Below are positions 33,272 to 40,604 of a stretch of 64,000 nucleotides of DNA, piece after piece (the first letter of the stretch is position 1; each line of letters opens with the position of its first letter). Origin of the DNA: Alphaproteobacteria bacterium (lineage in GTDB: Bacteria > Pseudomonadota > Alphaproteobacteria > Reyranellales > Reyranellaceae); contig JAFKFL010000019.1 in the NCBI GenBank assembly GCA_017308235.1, positions 62,001-126,000 on the forward strand, read 5' to 3'. Below the pieces are notes generated by a model that ran no database searches, had not been told where the DNA came from, and saw only the letters and a program-made list of their open reading frames with translations. The translations under genes were made by a program, and so were the position numbers.

Positions 33272-33297
33272 GGACGCCGCGTTTTGATGCGGCGTCC
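33272..33297. repeat. Strong hairpin downstream of the SDR gene
   Basis: Perfect 9-base inverted repeat GGACGCCGC (33272-33280) / GCGGCGTCC (33289-33297) with an 8-base loop. No T-tract follows on either strand, so it may be a Rho-assisted end or an mRNA 3' protector. A 7+1+7 palindrome lies nearer the gene at 33184-33198. Confidence 0.5.
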
Positions 33298-33435
33298 CCC
33301 TCGTCAAGCCTCTCCCTTGCGCACGGGGTGAGGATTTTACATTGCGCGACACGTCGACAGCCAACTGGCCTCCCTGTGGCGACGCGGCGCGTGCGTTCGC
33401 CCTCAGGCGGGCCGCGTCAGTGGGAGGAAGCCGAC

Positions 33436-34590
33436 ATGAACGAGCGCACGAACGGCCATCGCGAGATGGCCGCAGGACTGCAATTCGCGAACCAATTCTT
33501 CGTTTGGCCTTTCATCGCCGCCGCTGCGGCAGGCGACGCGTTGTCAGCGCAGGCTGGAGAGATGGCGCGGCTGCTGAGCGCGCCGCCTTCCGATTTGCCT
33601 CGCTCGTCCAAGCCTGACTGGGTCTCGCCCAACCGCGTCAGGCTCGAGCTTTCGACGATGGATTTGCGAGACTTCTCCACCAGCACGGCGGCAAAGGAAA
33701 CGCCGGCGCTTGTCTGTGCACCCTTCGCGTTGCATTGCGCCACCATCGCCGACCTGGCGCCAGGGCACAGCCTGATCGAGGCGTTGATCCACAGTGGCTG
33801 CCACCGTCTTTTCCTGACTGATTGGCGCTCCGCAACCGCCGACATGCGCCATTTCACGATCGACAGCTACCTGGCCGAGCTCAACGTGGCGATCGACGAG
33901 ATCGGCGCCCCGGTCGATCTGGTCGGCCTTTGCCAGGGGGGCTGGATGGCGTTGGTCTATGCCGCGCGCTTTCCTGACAAGGTCCGCAGGCTGGTGCTGG
34001 CCGGCGCGCCCGTCGATACCGATGCCGAAACGTCTCGACTGTCGGTCGCCGCGCACTGTTTGCCGTTTGGCGTGTTCGACGAGCTCACTCGTCTCGGTGA
34101 CGGTCGCCTGCAAGGCCGTCATGCAGTCGAGCTGTGGGAGCCTGCGTTGCAGAGCGAGGAGGTGGCGGCCGCGCTGCAGGTCGCGCCCGGTGAGCTTGGT
34201 CGTCAATCGATGCTGCACGAACGGTTCCAGGTCTGGTCGGCCTCGACCCTCGACCTGCCGGGCGCCTTCTACCGCCAGACCGTGCTGTGGCTGTTCAAGG
34301 AGAACCGCCTGGCCAACGGCCATTTCGTTGCGCTCGGCCGGCAGGTCAATCTCGGCGAGATCCACCATCCGCTTTTCCTGCTGGCCGCTCGCAGCGATCA
34401 GGTCGCGCCGCCCGAGCAACTCATGGCGGTGCGACGGCTGGTCGGTACCCGGTCTCAGGACATCGAAAGCGCCATCGAACCCGGCAGCCACCTCAGTCTC
34501 TTTGTCGGCGGTGAGACGCTGGGCGGCGCGTGGGCGCGCGCCGGCCGTTGGCTTGCAGCTTCTCCGGCGATGGCGAGCATCGCCGCCTGA
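33436..34590 (+). CDS. Alpha/beta hydrolase resembling a short PHA synthase (PhaC-like)
   Basis: A 384-residue alpha/beta hydrolase whose nucleophile elbow is GLCQGGW (C166), the G-x-C-x-G box of polyhydroxyalkanoate synthases, with D321 (AARSDQVAPPEQ) and H352 (PGSHLSLFVG) placed as in the PHA synthase triad. Size is near class III PhaC, but no PhaE, phasin or beta-ketothiolase gene is adjacent, and the N-terminal 70 residues are not PhaC-like. It may be a divergent polymerase or a hydrolase. The ATG at 33436 follows GGGAGGAAG. Confidence 0.75.
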   Translation: MNERTNGHREMAAGLQFANQFFVWPFIAAAAAGDALSAQAGEMARLLSAPPSDLPRSSKPDWVSPNRVRLELSTMDLRDFSTSTAAKETPALVCAPFALHCATIADLAPGHSLIEALIHSGCHRLFLTDWRSATADMRHFTIDSYLAELNVAIDEIGAPVDLVGLCQGGWMALVYAARFPDKVRRLVLAGAPVDTDAETSRLSVAAHCLPFGVFDELTRLGDGRLQGRHAVELWEPALQSEEVAAALQVAPGELGRQSMLHERFQVWSASTLDLPGAFYRQTVLWLFKENRLANGHFVALGRQVNLGEIHHPLFLLAARSDQVAPPEQLMAVRRLVGTRSQDIESAIEPGSHLSLFVGGETLGGAWARAGRWLAASPAMASIAA

Positions 34591-34618
34591 CGATCGACTC
34601 TTGGTTCAGTCCACCGGC

Positions 34619-36556
34619 TCAACCGACGCAACAGCTCATGCTGCTTTTGGCCGGTGGAACGTCGAGGGCGGGGTTCTCGGAGAAGAACCCGACGGGATGA
34701 AGGGTGAAGCCCGACGTCGTGACGGGCTGAACCGGGAAATCCTCGGGGCGAGGGATATGGTGCAGGCCGAAGCTGTGCCAGACGACGATATCGGTATCGA
34801 CCAACGGCCGATCCGCTGCAGTCCAGGCCGGCAGCCCGTCGCCGCCGCTGCTTTGATTGGGATAGCGGCCGGCAGCATACATTTCGTCGGGATGATAGGC
34901 CGTCACCCAGAGCTGGCGGGTCATGAAGGCCGCGCGTTTCGCGACCATCGACTGGGCCCCTGAGAAAATTGGAACGGGGCTCAACGGCACCAGCTTGTAG
35001 CCGGTCGGCTGGCCCATCCTGTTGCGGGAGTCGGCGCTCAGGATCTTCCAGAAGCGAGCGGCGTTGAAATCGACATTGCGCTGCGCGCCTTGTTCGGTTT
35101 TCAGAACGGTCTCGCGGACCGTGAAGGCGTTGGCATACGGATTGTCGGGTCCTTCGGGCAGCGCCACCGTATCGACCTCGACGACCCGATTGCGCTCGCC
35201 ATCGATTGCCACATCGAGACGCATGTTGAAGATGTGCTGGTGATAGTGGGCATAGACACCCGGCGACACGATGGTGCCGTAGTCCGGCCGCTCACCCGGT
35301 TTGAGGGCCGCTGTATTGAGGATTCCGGTCGCCTTCATCTCGAAATGGATCGAGCCGTCCTGGTGGAAGTACCAGAACAATCCGTATTCGTAGTTGCCAA
35401 TGGTCGAGATCGACGACACGACCAGCCGACGGGCACGACGCACGTCGACTTCGCCGGTGAAGAGATCGGTGTGCTTCCAGAGGATTCCGAAATCCTCCTC
35501 GTGCAGGCACACCGCGCTCTCGATCTTGTAGGGATCGCCCTTGCTGTCCGCCAGCCAGGCGTCGAAATAGCGGATGGCGCCGAGGCAATCGCATCCGAGC
35601 GTCAGGGAGTTCGCCAGGACTCCAATTCCATACTCGCCGACGTCGAAGGCATTCTTGCGGAAATGTCCGCTGCCGGGGTGCCCGTAGGGCACCACCATTT
35701 CGGACAGGGCCGCGCGATGCAGCACCGGCCGCAGCCGGCCGCCATCCTCGTAGCCGATCGTATGGAGGACCAACCCCTCGCGCGCGTTGAAGCCCACCCG
35801 AAAGCGCCACTTCTGCCAGCGGACTTCGTTACCCTCGACCGTGAAGCTCGGGCCGTCCGCTTGCACGATCTCGAGCGGCTTCACGTCGTCCCGGAAGACG
35901 TCGCGGAAGCGCGCCGCGTAGTTGCGGTTCTCCATGGGCGTTTCGGCGGCGCCATAGTCGTCGATCCGCAGGACCTCGGCACGATCGAGATCGATCACGG
36001 CGCAGAGCCCTTCGATGGGATGGGCGTAGCCGTTGTCGTTCTTCTCGCTTCGATACCAGCAAAAGGTATGGGAGAGGCGCCGGCCTTCTTCGTCCGGCAG
36101 GCCATAGTTGCCGGCGGACCATGGGTCGACCTGGACCCTGTCGATATCCGTAATGCCCCGTTTGGCGAGCGCCGCTTGAAAGCGCGGATCGGCCCGCGCC
36201 ACCTCTCCCACCAGATTGATGTCATCGATCAGGATGCGAGGACGCACATCTGGCACATGGTGCCAGTTCATGACCTTGCCGTTGGCGAGATCGACCAGGG
36301 CTTCGTAGACCTTGCCGTTGTTGCGATCGAAGGCACATACGAACGCCACGCGCGGTACCGGAGCGCCCGGCCTGAACGCTTGCACCACGTTCTTCTCCGG
36401 TTCGCGCAAGCTGATGGTCTCGAACATCATGCCGGCCCCAAGATCGTATGCCGCGCGAATAGCCGTGGCGGCGCGACGGATCTCGTCTTGCGTCAACGGA
36501 TCCAATGGATGGCTGGGGGCCGGGATCACACGGTTCTTGGCGAGGGTGTCGGGCAT
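34619..36556 (-). CDS. Copper-containing primary-amine oxidase
   Basis: A 645-residue copper/topaquinone amine oxidase that converts primary amines to aldehydes, ammonia and H2O2. The topaquinone precursor is Y389 in TIGNYEYG, the catalytic base D305 in FDVGEYG, and copper ligands include H439 and H441 (HQH) plus a late His in the GLHHIPRPEDFPVQP block. No signal peptide is visible, so it is probably cytoplasmic, as in Arthrobacter enzymes. The ATG at 36556 follows GAGAGGAC; the open frame extending further upstream is antisense to chrB. It is divergent from the chromate resistance locus. Confidence 0.95.
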   Translation of the reverse strand: MPDTLAKNRVIPAPSHPLDPLTQDEIRRAATAIRAAYDLGAGMMFETISLREPEKNVVQAFRPGAPVPRVAFVCAFDRNNGKVYEALVDLANGKVMNWHHVPDVRPRILIDDINLVGEVARADPRFQAALAKRGITDIDRVQVDPWSAGNYGLPDEEGRRLSHTFCWYRSEKNDNGYAHPIEGLCAVIDLDRAEVLRIDDYGAAETPMENRNYAARFRDVFRDDVKPLEIVQADGPSFTVEGNEVRWQKWRFRVGFNAREGLVLHTIGYEDGGRLRPVLHRAALSEMVVPYGHPGSGHFRKNAFDVGEYGIGVLANSLTLGCDCLGAIRYFDAWLADSKGDPYKIESAVCLHEEDFGILWKHTDLFTGEVDVRRARRLVVSSISTIGNYEYGLFWYFHQDGSIHFEMKATGILNTAALKPGERPDYGTIVSPGVYAHYHQHIFNMRLDVAIDGERNRVVEVDTVALPEGPDNPYANAFTVRETVLKTEQGAQRNVDFNAARFWKILSADSRNRMGQPTGYKLVPLSPVPIFSGAQSMVAKRAAFMTRQLWVTAYHPDEMYAAGRYPNQSSGGDGLPAWTAADRPLVDTDIVVWHSFGLHHIPRPEDFPVQPVTTSGFTLHPVGFFSENPALDVPPAKSSMSCCVG

Positions 36557-36627
36557 GTGGGTCCTCTCGACGTTCGATACCGGACAATATTCTGTGCTTA
36601 GGCGTTGATATCCGCCAGCCGTAGATG

Positions 36628-36652
36628 GCTGTGTCGTCAGCGGGTACACAGC
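36628..36652. promoter_or_regulatory. Candidate operator between amine oxidase and chrB
   Basis: Perfect 7-base inverted repeat GCTGTGT (36628-36634) / ACACAGC (36646-36652) with an 11-base spacer, centred in the 229-base divergent gap. The spacing suits a dimeric regulator. Confidence 0.45.
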
Positions 36653-36681
36653 TGCGTGACAATCACGAGACGGCTTGACTC

Positions 36682-36720
36682 CGATCCCCATCGGTTCGTT
36701 AATGGAGGGGATGGGGATCG
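36682..36720. promoter_or_regulatory. Long inverted repeat upstream of chrB
   Basis: Perfect 11-base inverted repeat CGATCCCCATC (36682-36692) / GATGGGGATCG (36710-36720) with a 17-base spacer, overlapping a GATCGCGATC palindrome (36716-36725). It ends 65 bases before the chrB start and may be an operator or a leader hairpin. Confidence 0.5.
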
Positions 36721-36785
36721 CGATCTCCCCATGAGGCGGCAGCCGAAGCATCGCGTCCTGTTTCTCATTGAAAGGACGCTTAGCT

Positions 36786-37619
36786 ATGCCTTCGACAAAC
36801 GCCATTTCCGTTGAAAAACTCGCTCGTCTTATCGGCCGTCCCGACACGCCGGCCCTGATCGACGTCTGCACCGAGAAGGATTTCACTGCCAATCCGCATC
36901 TCGTTCCGGGTGCGGTGCGCCGCCCGTGGGACGCGGTCTCTACCTGGGGGCCGGAATTCGTCACGGCCGGCAAACCAGCGGTGGTCATATGCACCAAGGG
37001 CCTGAAGCTCAGCCACGGCGTTGCTGCGTGGTTGCGCCATGAAGGTGTTGCCGCCGACATTCTCGAAGGCGGCGTCGTGAGTTGGCAGGCAGCGAAACTG
37101 CCGATGGTGCCGGCCGACAAGCTGCCCAAACGTGACGCGCGGGGCCGCACCGTTTGGGTGACGCGCTCGCGGCCCAAGGTCGATCGAATCGCCTGCCCAT
37201 GGCTGATTCGACGCTTCGTCGATCCCAATGCTGTGTTCCTGTTCGTGACGCCCTCGGAAGTGATGGACGTCGCCGAACGCTTCAACGCGACGCCGTTCGA
37301 TATCGACCGGCCCGACGTCTACTGGAGCCATCGCGGCCTCAAATGCACGTTCGACGTGATGGTCGAGGAGTTCGGCCTCGAGACTGAGCCGTTGAAGCGC
37401 CTTTCCGTCGTCGTGCGCGGTGCCGATACAGGCCGGCCCGAGCTCGCACCCGAGTCGGCCGGCCTGCTGGCCGCATCGCTCGGCCTGTCGCGCATGTTCC
37501 CTGACGACCTCGCCCAGCTCGAGGCCGGCATGACGCTCTACGATTCCTTCTACCGATGGTGCCGCGACGCTGTCGATGAAGGCCACGACTGGCCGCCGAC
37601 TGCCCGCAAGAAGACCTGA
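36786..37619 (+). CDS. chrB: Chromate resistance protein ChrB (rhodanese-like + ChrB C-terminal domain)
   Basis: A 277-residue two-domain protein. Residues 1-110 form a rhodanese-like domain with C69 in the active loop (VVICTKGLKLSHG). Residues 118-275 are the ChrB C-terminal domain, with WVTRSRPKVDRIACPWLIRRFVDPNAVFLFV. In Ochrobactrum tritici ChrB senses chromate and controls the chr operon. Here the usual N-terminal DNA-binding part is replaced by the rhodanese domain, so regulation by this protein is uncertain. It begins the chrB-sod-...-chrA locus, and palindromes precede it. Confidence 0.88.
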   Translation: MPSTNAISVEKLARLIGRPDTPALIDVCTEKDFTANPHLVPGAVRRPWDAVSTWGPEFVTAGKPAVVICTKGLKLSHGVAAWLRHEGVAADILEGGVVSWQAAKLPMVPADKLPKRDARGRTVWVTRSRPKVDRIACPWLIRRFVDPNAVFLFVTPSEVMDVAERFNATPFDIDRPDVYWSHRGLKCTFDVMVEEFGLETEPLKRLSVVVRGADTGRPELAPESAGLLAASLGLSRMFPDDLAQLEAGMTLYDSFYRWCRDAVDEGHDWPPTARKKT

Positions 37620-37713
37620 AGACCCTCTCGGCCTTCACGTCTGTCGGCTCGTTCAGCCGTCCTCGCTTGCCTTCGACTGTTTCCGCCTAACCCGTCTCAG
37701 GAAGGAGGAGCGC

Positions 37714-38433
37714 ATGAGCCCGCAAGGAACACGACGCGAGGTGATCTCTGCCGCCACGACCGCCGCCGTGGCGGTTGTGGCGGCCACGACATTGGCGACC
37801 GGCACCTCCGCTCAAACCGCATCGCAAGGATCCAAGATGGAATATGCGCCGAAGAAACTGCCGTTCGATCCGGCGAAAGTGAAAGGTTTCTCCGAGAAGC
37901 TGCTCGTCAGCCACTATGAGAACAATTATGCCGGCGCGGTGAAGCGGCTCAATGCCATCACCGCGCAGCTGGTCGGCCTCGATGTCGCGGCGGCGCCGGT
38001 GTTCGTGGTGAACGGGCTGAAGCGCGAGGAGTTGATCGCGGCCAACTCCATGATCATCCACGAGCTTTATTTCGACAGTCTCAACGGCGAGGGCGATCCG
38101 GCGGGCGCGCTCGCCGAGGCGATGGTTCGCGATTTCGGATCGCTGGCGCGATGGAAGGCCGAGTTCTCCGCCACAGGCAAGGCGCTGGGTGGTGGCTCGG
38201 GCTGGGTGCTGCTCTGCTATTCGCCGCGCGACAAGCGGTTGATCAACACCTGGGCGGCCGACCACACGATGACGCTGGCTGGCGGCCGACCGATCCTGGC
38301 GCTCGATATGTACGAGCACGCCTATCACATGGACCACGGCGCCAAGGCCGCCGAGTACGTCGAGGTCTTCATGAAAGGCATTCGCTGGAGCAATGCCCAG
38401 ACCTTGTTCGAGCGCTACTCGAAGGAAACGTGA
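37714..38433 (+). CDS. Exported Fe/Mn superoxide dismutase (ChrC-like)
   Basis: A 239-residue Fe/Mn-type SOD with metal ligands H67 (SHYENNY), H116 (IIHELYF), D198 and H202 (DMYEHAYHMDHG). The usual D-x-W-E-H reads D-x-Y-E-H. An N-terminal RRE-V-I-S leader followed by an Ala-rich hydrophobic stretch (to about residue 34) looks like a Tat-type signal peptide, suggesting a periplasmic enzyme. In known chromate operons the SOD ChrC removes superoxide formed by Cr(VI) reduction. The ATG has GAAGGAGGAG upstream. Its last codons are duplicated at 40552. Confidence 0.9.
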   Translation: MSPQGTRREVISAATTAAVAVVAATTLATGTSAQTASQGSKMEYAPKKLPFDPAKVKGFSEKLLVSHYENNYAGAVKRLNAITAQLVGLDVAAAPVFVVNGLKREELIAANSMIIHELYFDSLNGEGDPAGALAEAMVRDFGSLARWKAEFSATGKALGGGSGWVLLCYSPRDKRLINTWAADHTMTLAGGRPILALDMYEHAYHMDHGAKAAEYVEVFMKGIRWSNAQTLFERYSKET

Positions 38434-38462
38434 TGACAACGACAACGGAAGTGCCGCGCGGC
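38404..38462 (+). repeat. Duplicated sod-chrA junction, copy 1
   Basis: Fifty-nine bases covering the sod 3' end (LFERYSKET), its stop and the following ATG-ACA-ACG start. Copy 2 at 40552-40604 matches at all but about four positions plus one 6-base gap, an extra GACAAC unit in copy 1. Confidence 0.85.
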
Positions 38463-38546
38463 TGGAGCGGCGAAACAGGGCACCTCTCGGAGGATGGCCG
38501 CGAGACGCCGAGTTGGTGCCTTTGCGTCTCCGCTCGCCTGAGGTGA
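38433..38546 (+). pseudogene. Remnant of a chrA start (37-codon ORF)
   Basis: The ORF overlaps the sod stop (TGATG) and begins MTTTTEVPRG, matching the start of the real ChrA (MTTEAPRG), but after about ten residues it loses all resemblance and stops at 38546. It reads as the broken left end of chrA left behind when the sod-chrA junction was duplicated around an insert. It may still couple translation to the propeller gene five bases later. Confidence 0.7.
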
Positions 38547-38550
38547 TCCT

Positions 38551-39474
38551 ATGACCTTGATCCCGTCCTGCAGTGTCGCTCTGCCCGAACACCAGAACAG
38601 CGGCGGCTTCGATCATGCCGCCGTGCATGCAGCGAGCGGTCGTGTCTACGTTGCCCACACCGCCAACGACGCCGTCGACGTGTTCGATGACCGGCAGCAC
38701 CTGTTCTCGGTGCCGAACCTGAAGGCAGTCGCAGGGACCTTGGTCAGCGATGAAGCCAATCTCGTATTCTCCTCGAATCGCGGCGAGAACACTGTCGCAA
38801 TTTTCCGCCCCGACCCCGATTCCGAAATGACCAAGGTAAAGGTCGGTCTCGGTCCCAACGGCTTGGCCTACGATCCTCGCCACTGCCTGCTGCTTGTCGC
38901 CAATGTCGGCGATGCGACGATTCCCAACTCGCGTACGCTCACCGTGGTGGACGTTGGAGATCGCTCCGTGCGGGCGGAAATTCAGGTGCCCGGTCGGACA
39001 CGGTGGGCCGTATTTGATCCCGAGTCCGAGCGCTTCTACGTCAACATCGCCGATCCCGCTGTGATCGCAGTCGTCGAAGCAAAAAAGCCAAACACCATCG
39101 CGCACACCTTCTCCATCCCCGCAGCAGGCCCGCACGGCCTGGATATCGACTGCCGCACACAGCGACTGTTCTGCGCCTGCGACGCCGGCAGACTCGTCAT
39201 TCTGGACGCCCGCACGGGGAAGACGCTCGACGAAAGGGAGCTGAGTGGTGTGCCCGATGTGATCTTTTTCAACCGGCACTGCGGACATCTTTACGTCGCG
39301 GTCGGCGATCCCGGCGTTATCGACGTATACGACGCTGCATCGATGGACCGTCTCGACCGGATCAGAACGGAAAAGGGTGCACATACACTCGCCCTCGCGC
39401 CGGCAGGCGATCGTCTCTATGCATTTCTGCCCGAGACTCATCGGGCAGTGATTTATCGAACAGGCGCACCATGA
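38551..39474 (+). CDS. YncE-like beta-propeller protein (cytoplasmic form)
   Basis: A 307-residue protein built of repeated ~40-residue propeller blades of the YncE/NHL type, for example SGRVYVAHTANDAVDVFDD, GPNGLAYDPRHCLLLVANVG and GPHGLDIDCRTQRLFCACDAG. Unlike the second propeller at 41759 it has no signal peptide. Function is unknown; it may be a scaffold or ligand-binding protein. Its stop overlaps the start of the ornithine cyclodeaminase-like gene (ATGA), so the two form a unit inserted between sod and chrA. Confidence 0.8.
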   Translation: MTLIPSCSVALPEHQNSGGFDHAAVHAASGRVYVAHTANDAVDVFDDRQHLFSVPNLKAVAGTLVSDEANLVFSSNRGENTVAIFRPDPDSEMTKVKVGLGPNGLAYDPRHCLLLVANVGDATIPNSRTLTVVDVGDRSVRAEIQVPGRTRWAVFDPESERFYVNIADPAVIAVVEAKKPNTIAHTFSIPAAGPHGLDIDCRTQRLFCACDAGRLVILDARTGKTLDERELSGVPDVIFFNRHCGHLYVAVGDPGVIDVYDAASMDRLDRIRTEKGAHTLALAPAGDRLYAFLPETHRAVIYRTGAP

Positions 39475-40469
39475 GGCAGAATGCCGGCGGCCTGCTGATT
39501 CTGTCGCGCGCCGACGTGACACGATTGATGGACTTCCCGGCCTATATCGAGGCGGTCGAGGCCGGCTTCCGCGCTGCCGCAGCGGGCCGTGCGCTCGTGC
39601 CGCCGGCGACGGGGTTTGACGTGCCGGGCGGCGCGTATCACGCCAAGGCGGCGGCGCTGCTCGACGGCCCGGGCGGCATCGTCGCCGTCAAACTCAATGC
39701 CAATTACCCCTCCAATCCGTCGGCCCATGGCCTGCCGACGATCCAAGGTGTCATCTACCTTGCGGATGCGGACGACGGCAGGCCGCTCGCCCTCATGGAC
39801 TCTATCGAGATCACCATCAATCGTACCGGGGCCGCGACCGCGCTCGCCGCGCGCTATCTGGCTCGCCCCGATGCGCGCGTAGCGACGATCTGCGGCGCCG
39901 GCGTCCAGGGCAGGATCCAGTCGCGCGCGGTCGCCCAAGCCATTGGCCTGGAGCGCCTGCACGTCTGGGACATCCGGATTGCGGCGGCTCAGGCCCTGGC
40001 CGACGAGCTGTCGAAGGAGCTGGCGCTCGACGTCCGTCCCGCCTACGACCTTGCGGTTGCGCGGCATAGCGACGTCATCGTCACCTGTACCTCGTCGCGC
40101 CAAGCCTTCCTCACTCCCGACCTTGTCCGGCCCGGCACCTTCGTTGCCGCCGTCGGTGCTGACAATCCCGACAAGCAGGAGATCGACCCGGCGCTATTTG
40201 CGCTTGCCACCGTTGTCGTCGATTCACTCGAACAATGTGCTGAGATCGGTGATCTGCACCATGCGTTGGTGAGGGGCGCTATCTGCCATGGCCAGGTGCA
40301 GGCGAGCCTCGCCGAGCTGGTGACGGGCTCGAAACCGGGGCGGCGTGATGCTTGCGAGATCACGCTGTTCGACTCGACTGGCCTCGGACTGCAGGACGTC
40401 GCTGCCGCCGTTGTCGCTTATCGCCGGGCGCTTGAGGCGGGCATCGGCCAATGCGTCACCATCAACTGA
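39471..40469 (+). CDS. Ornithine cyclodeaminase / mu-crystallin family protein
   Basis: A 332-residue NAD(P)-binding protein with NAKA-like N-terminal segments (GGAYHAKAAAL, VAVKLNANYPSNPS), SIEITINRTGAATALAARYLARPDARVATICGAGVQGR (the dinucleotide fold, about 109-146) and VAAVGADNPDKQEID. Family members include ornithine cyclodeaminase, alanine dehydrogenase and ketimine reductases, so the reaction is not fixed. Its role inside a chromate locus is unexplained. It overlaps the propeller gene by four bases. Confidence 0.88.
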   Translation: MRQNAGGLLILSRADVTRLMDFPAYIEAVEAGFRAAAAGRALVPPATGFDVPGGAYHAKAAALLDGPGGIVAVKLNANYPSNPSAHGLPTIQGVIYLADADDGRPLALMDSIEITINRTGAATALAARYLARPDARVATICGAGVQGRIQSRAVAQAIGLERLHVWDIRIAAAQALADELSKELALDVRPAYDLAVARHSDVIVTCTSSRQAFLTPDLVRPGTFVAAVGADNPDKQEIDPALFALATVVVDSLEQCAEIGDLHHALVRGAICHGQVQASLAELVTGSKPGRRDACEITLFDSTGLGLQDVAAAVVAYRRALEAGIGQCVTIN

Positions 40470-40494
40470 AGGGAATAGCTTGAGGAGGACAGCC

Positions 40495-40581
40495 ATGAAT
40501 CAATATCGCCTTGCGTTGCTTTGCTGCCATTGCCTGCGCAACACCGAGGCTTTGTTCGAGCGCTATTCCAAGGAAACGTGA
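40495..40581 (+). CDS. 28-residue leader-like ORF ending in the sod C-terminal sequence
   Basis: The ORF starts with a strong AGGAGG site six bases before ATG and encodes MNQYRLALLCCHCLRN followed by TEALFERYSKET, the last nine residues of the upstream SOD. Its TGA overlaps the chrA ATG (TGATG). It is a chimera of an unrelated N terminus, including a CCHC cluster, and the duplicated sod end. The ribosome site and overlap suggest it is translated and couples ribosomes into chrA. Whether the peptide itself matters is unknown. Confidence 0.6.
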   Translation: MNQYRLALLCCHCLRNTEALFERYSKET

Positions 40582-40604
40582 TGACAACGGAAGCACCGCG
40601 CGGC
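40552..40604 (+). repeat. Duplicated sod-chrA junction, copy 2
   Basis: Fifty-three bases matching 38404-38462, from TTGTTCGAGCGCT through the chrA start to GCGCGGC. Here the right side continues into the intact chrA gene, whereas copy 1 has the intact sod gene on its left. Confidence 0.85.

Noticed and set aside
35090..36601. 503-codon plus-strand open frame
   Set aside because: Complement of the copper amine oxidase gene.
37687..39522. 611-codon minus-strand open frame
   Set aside because: Complement of the SOD and propeller genes; no recognisable domain.
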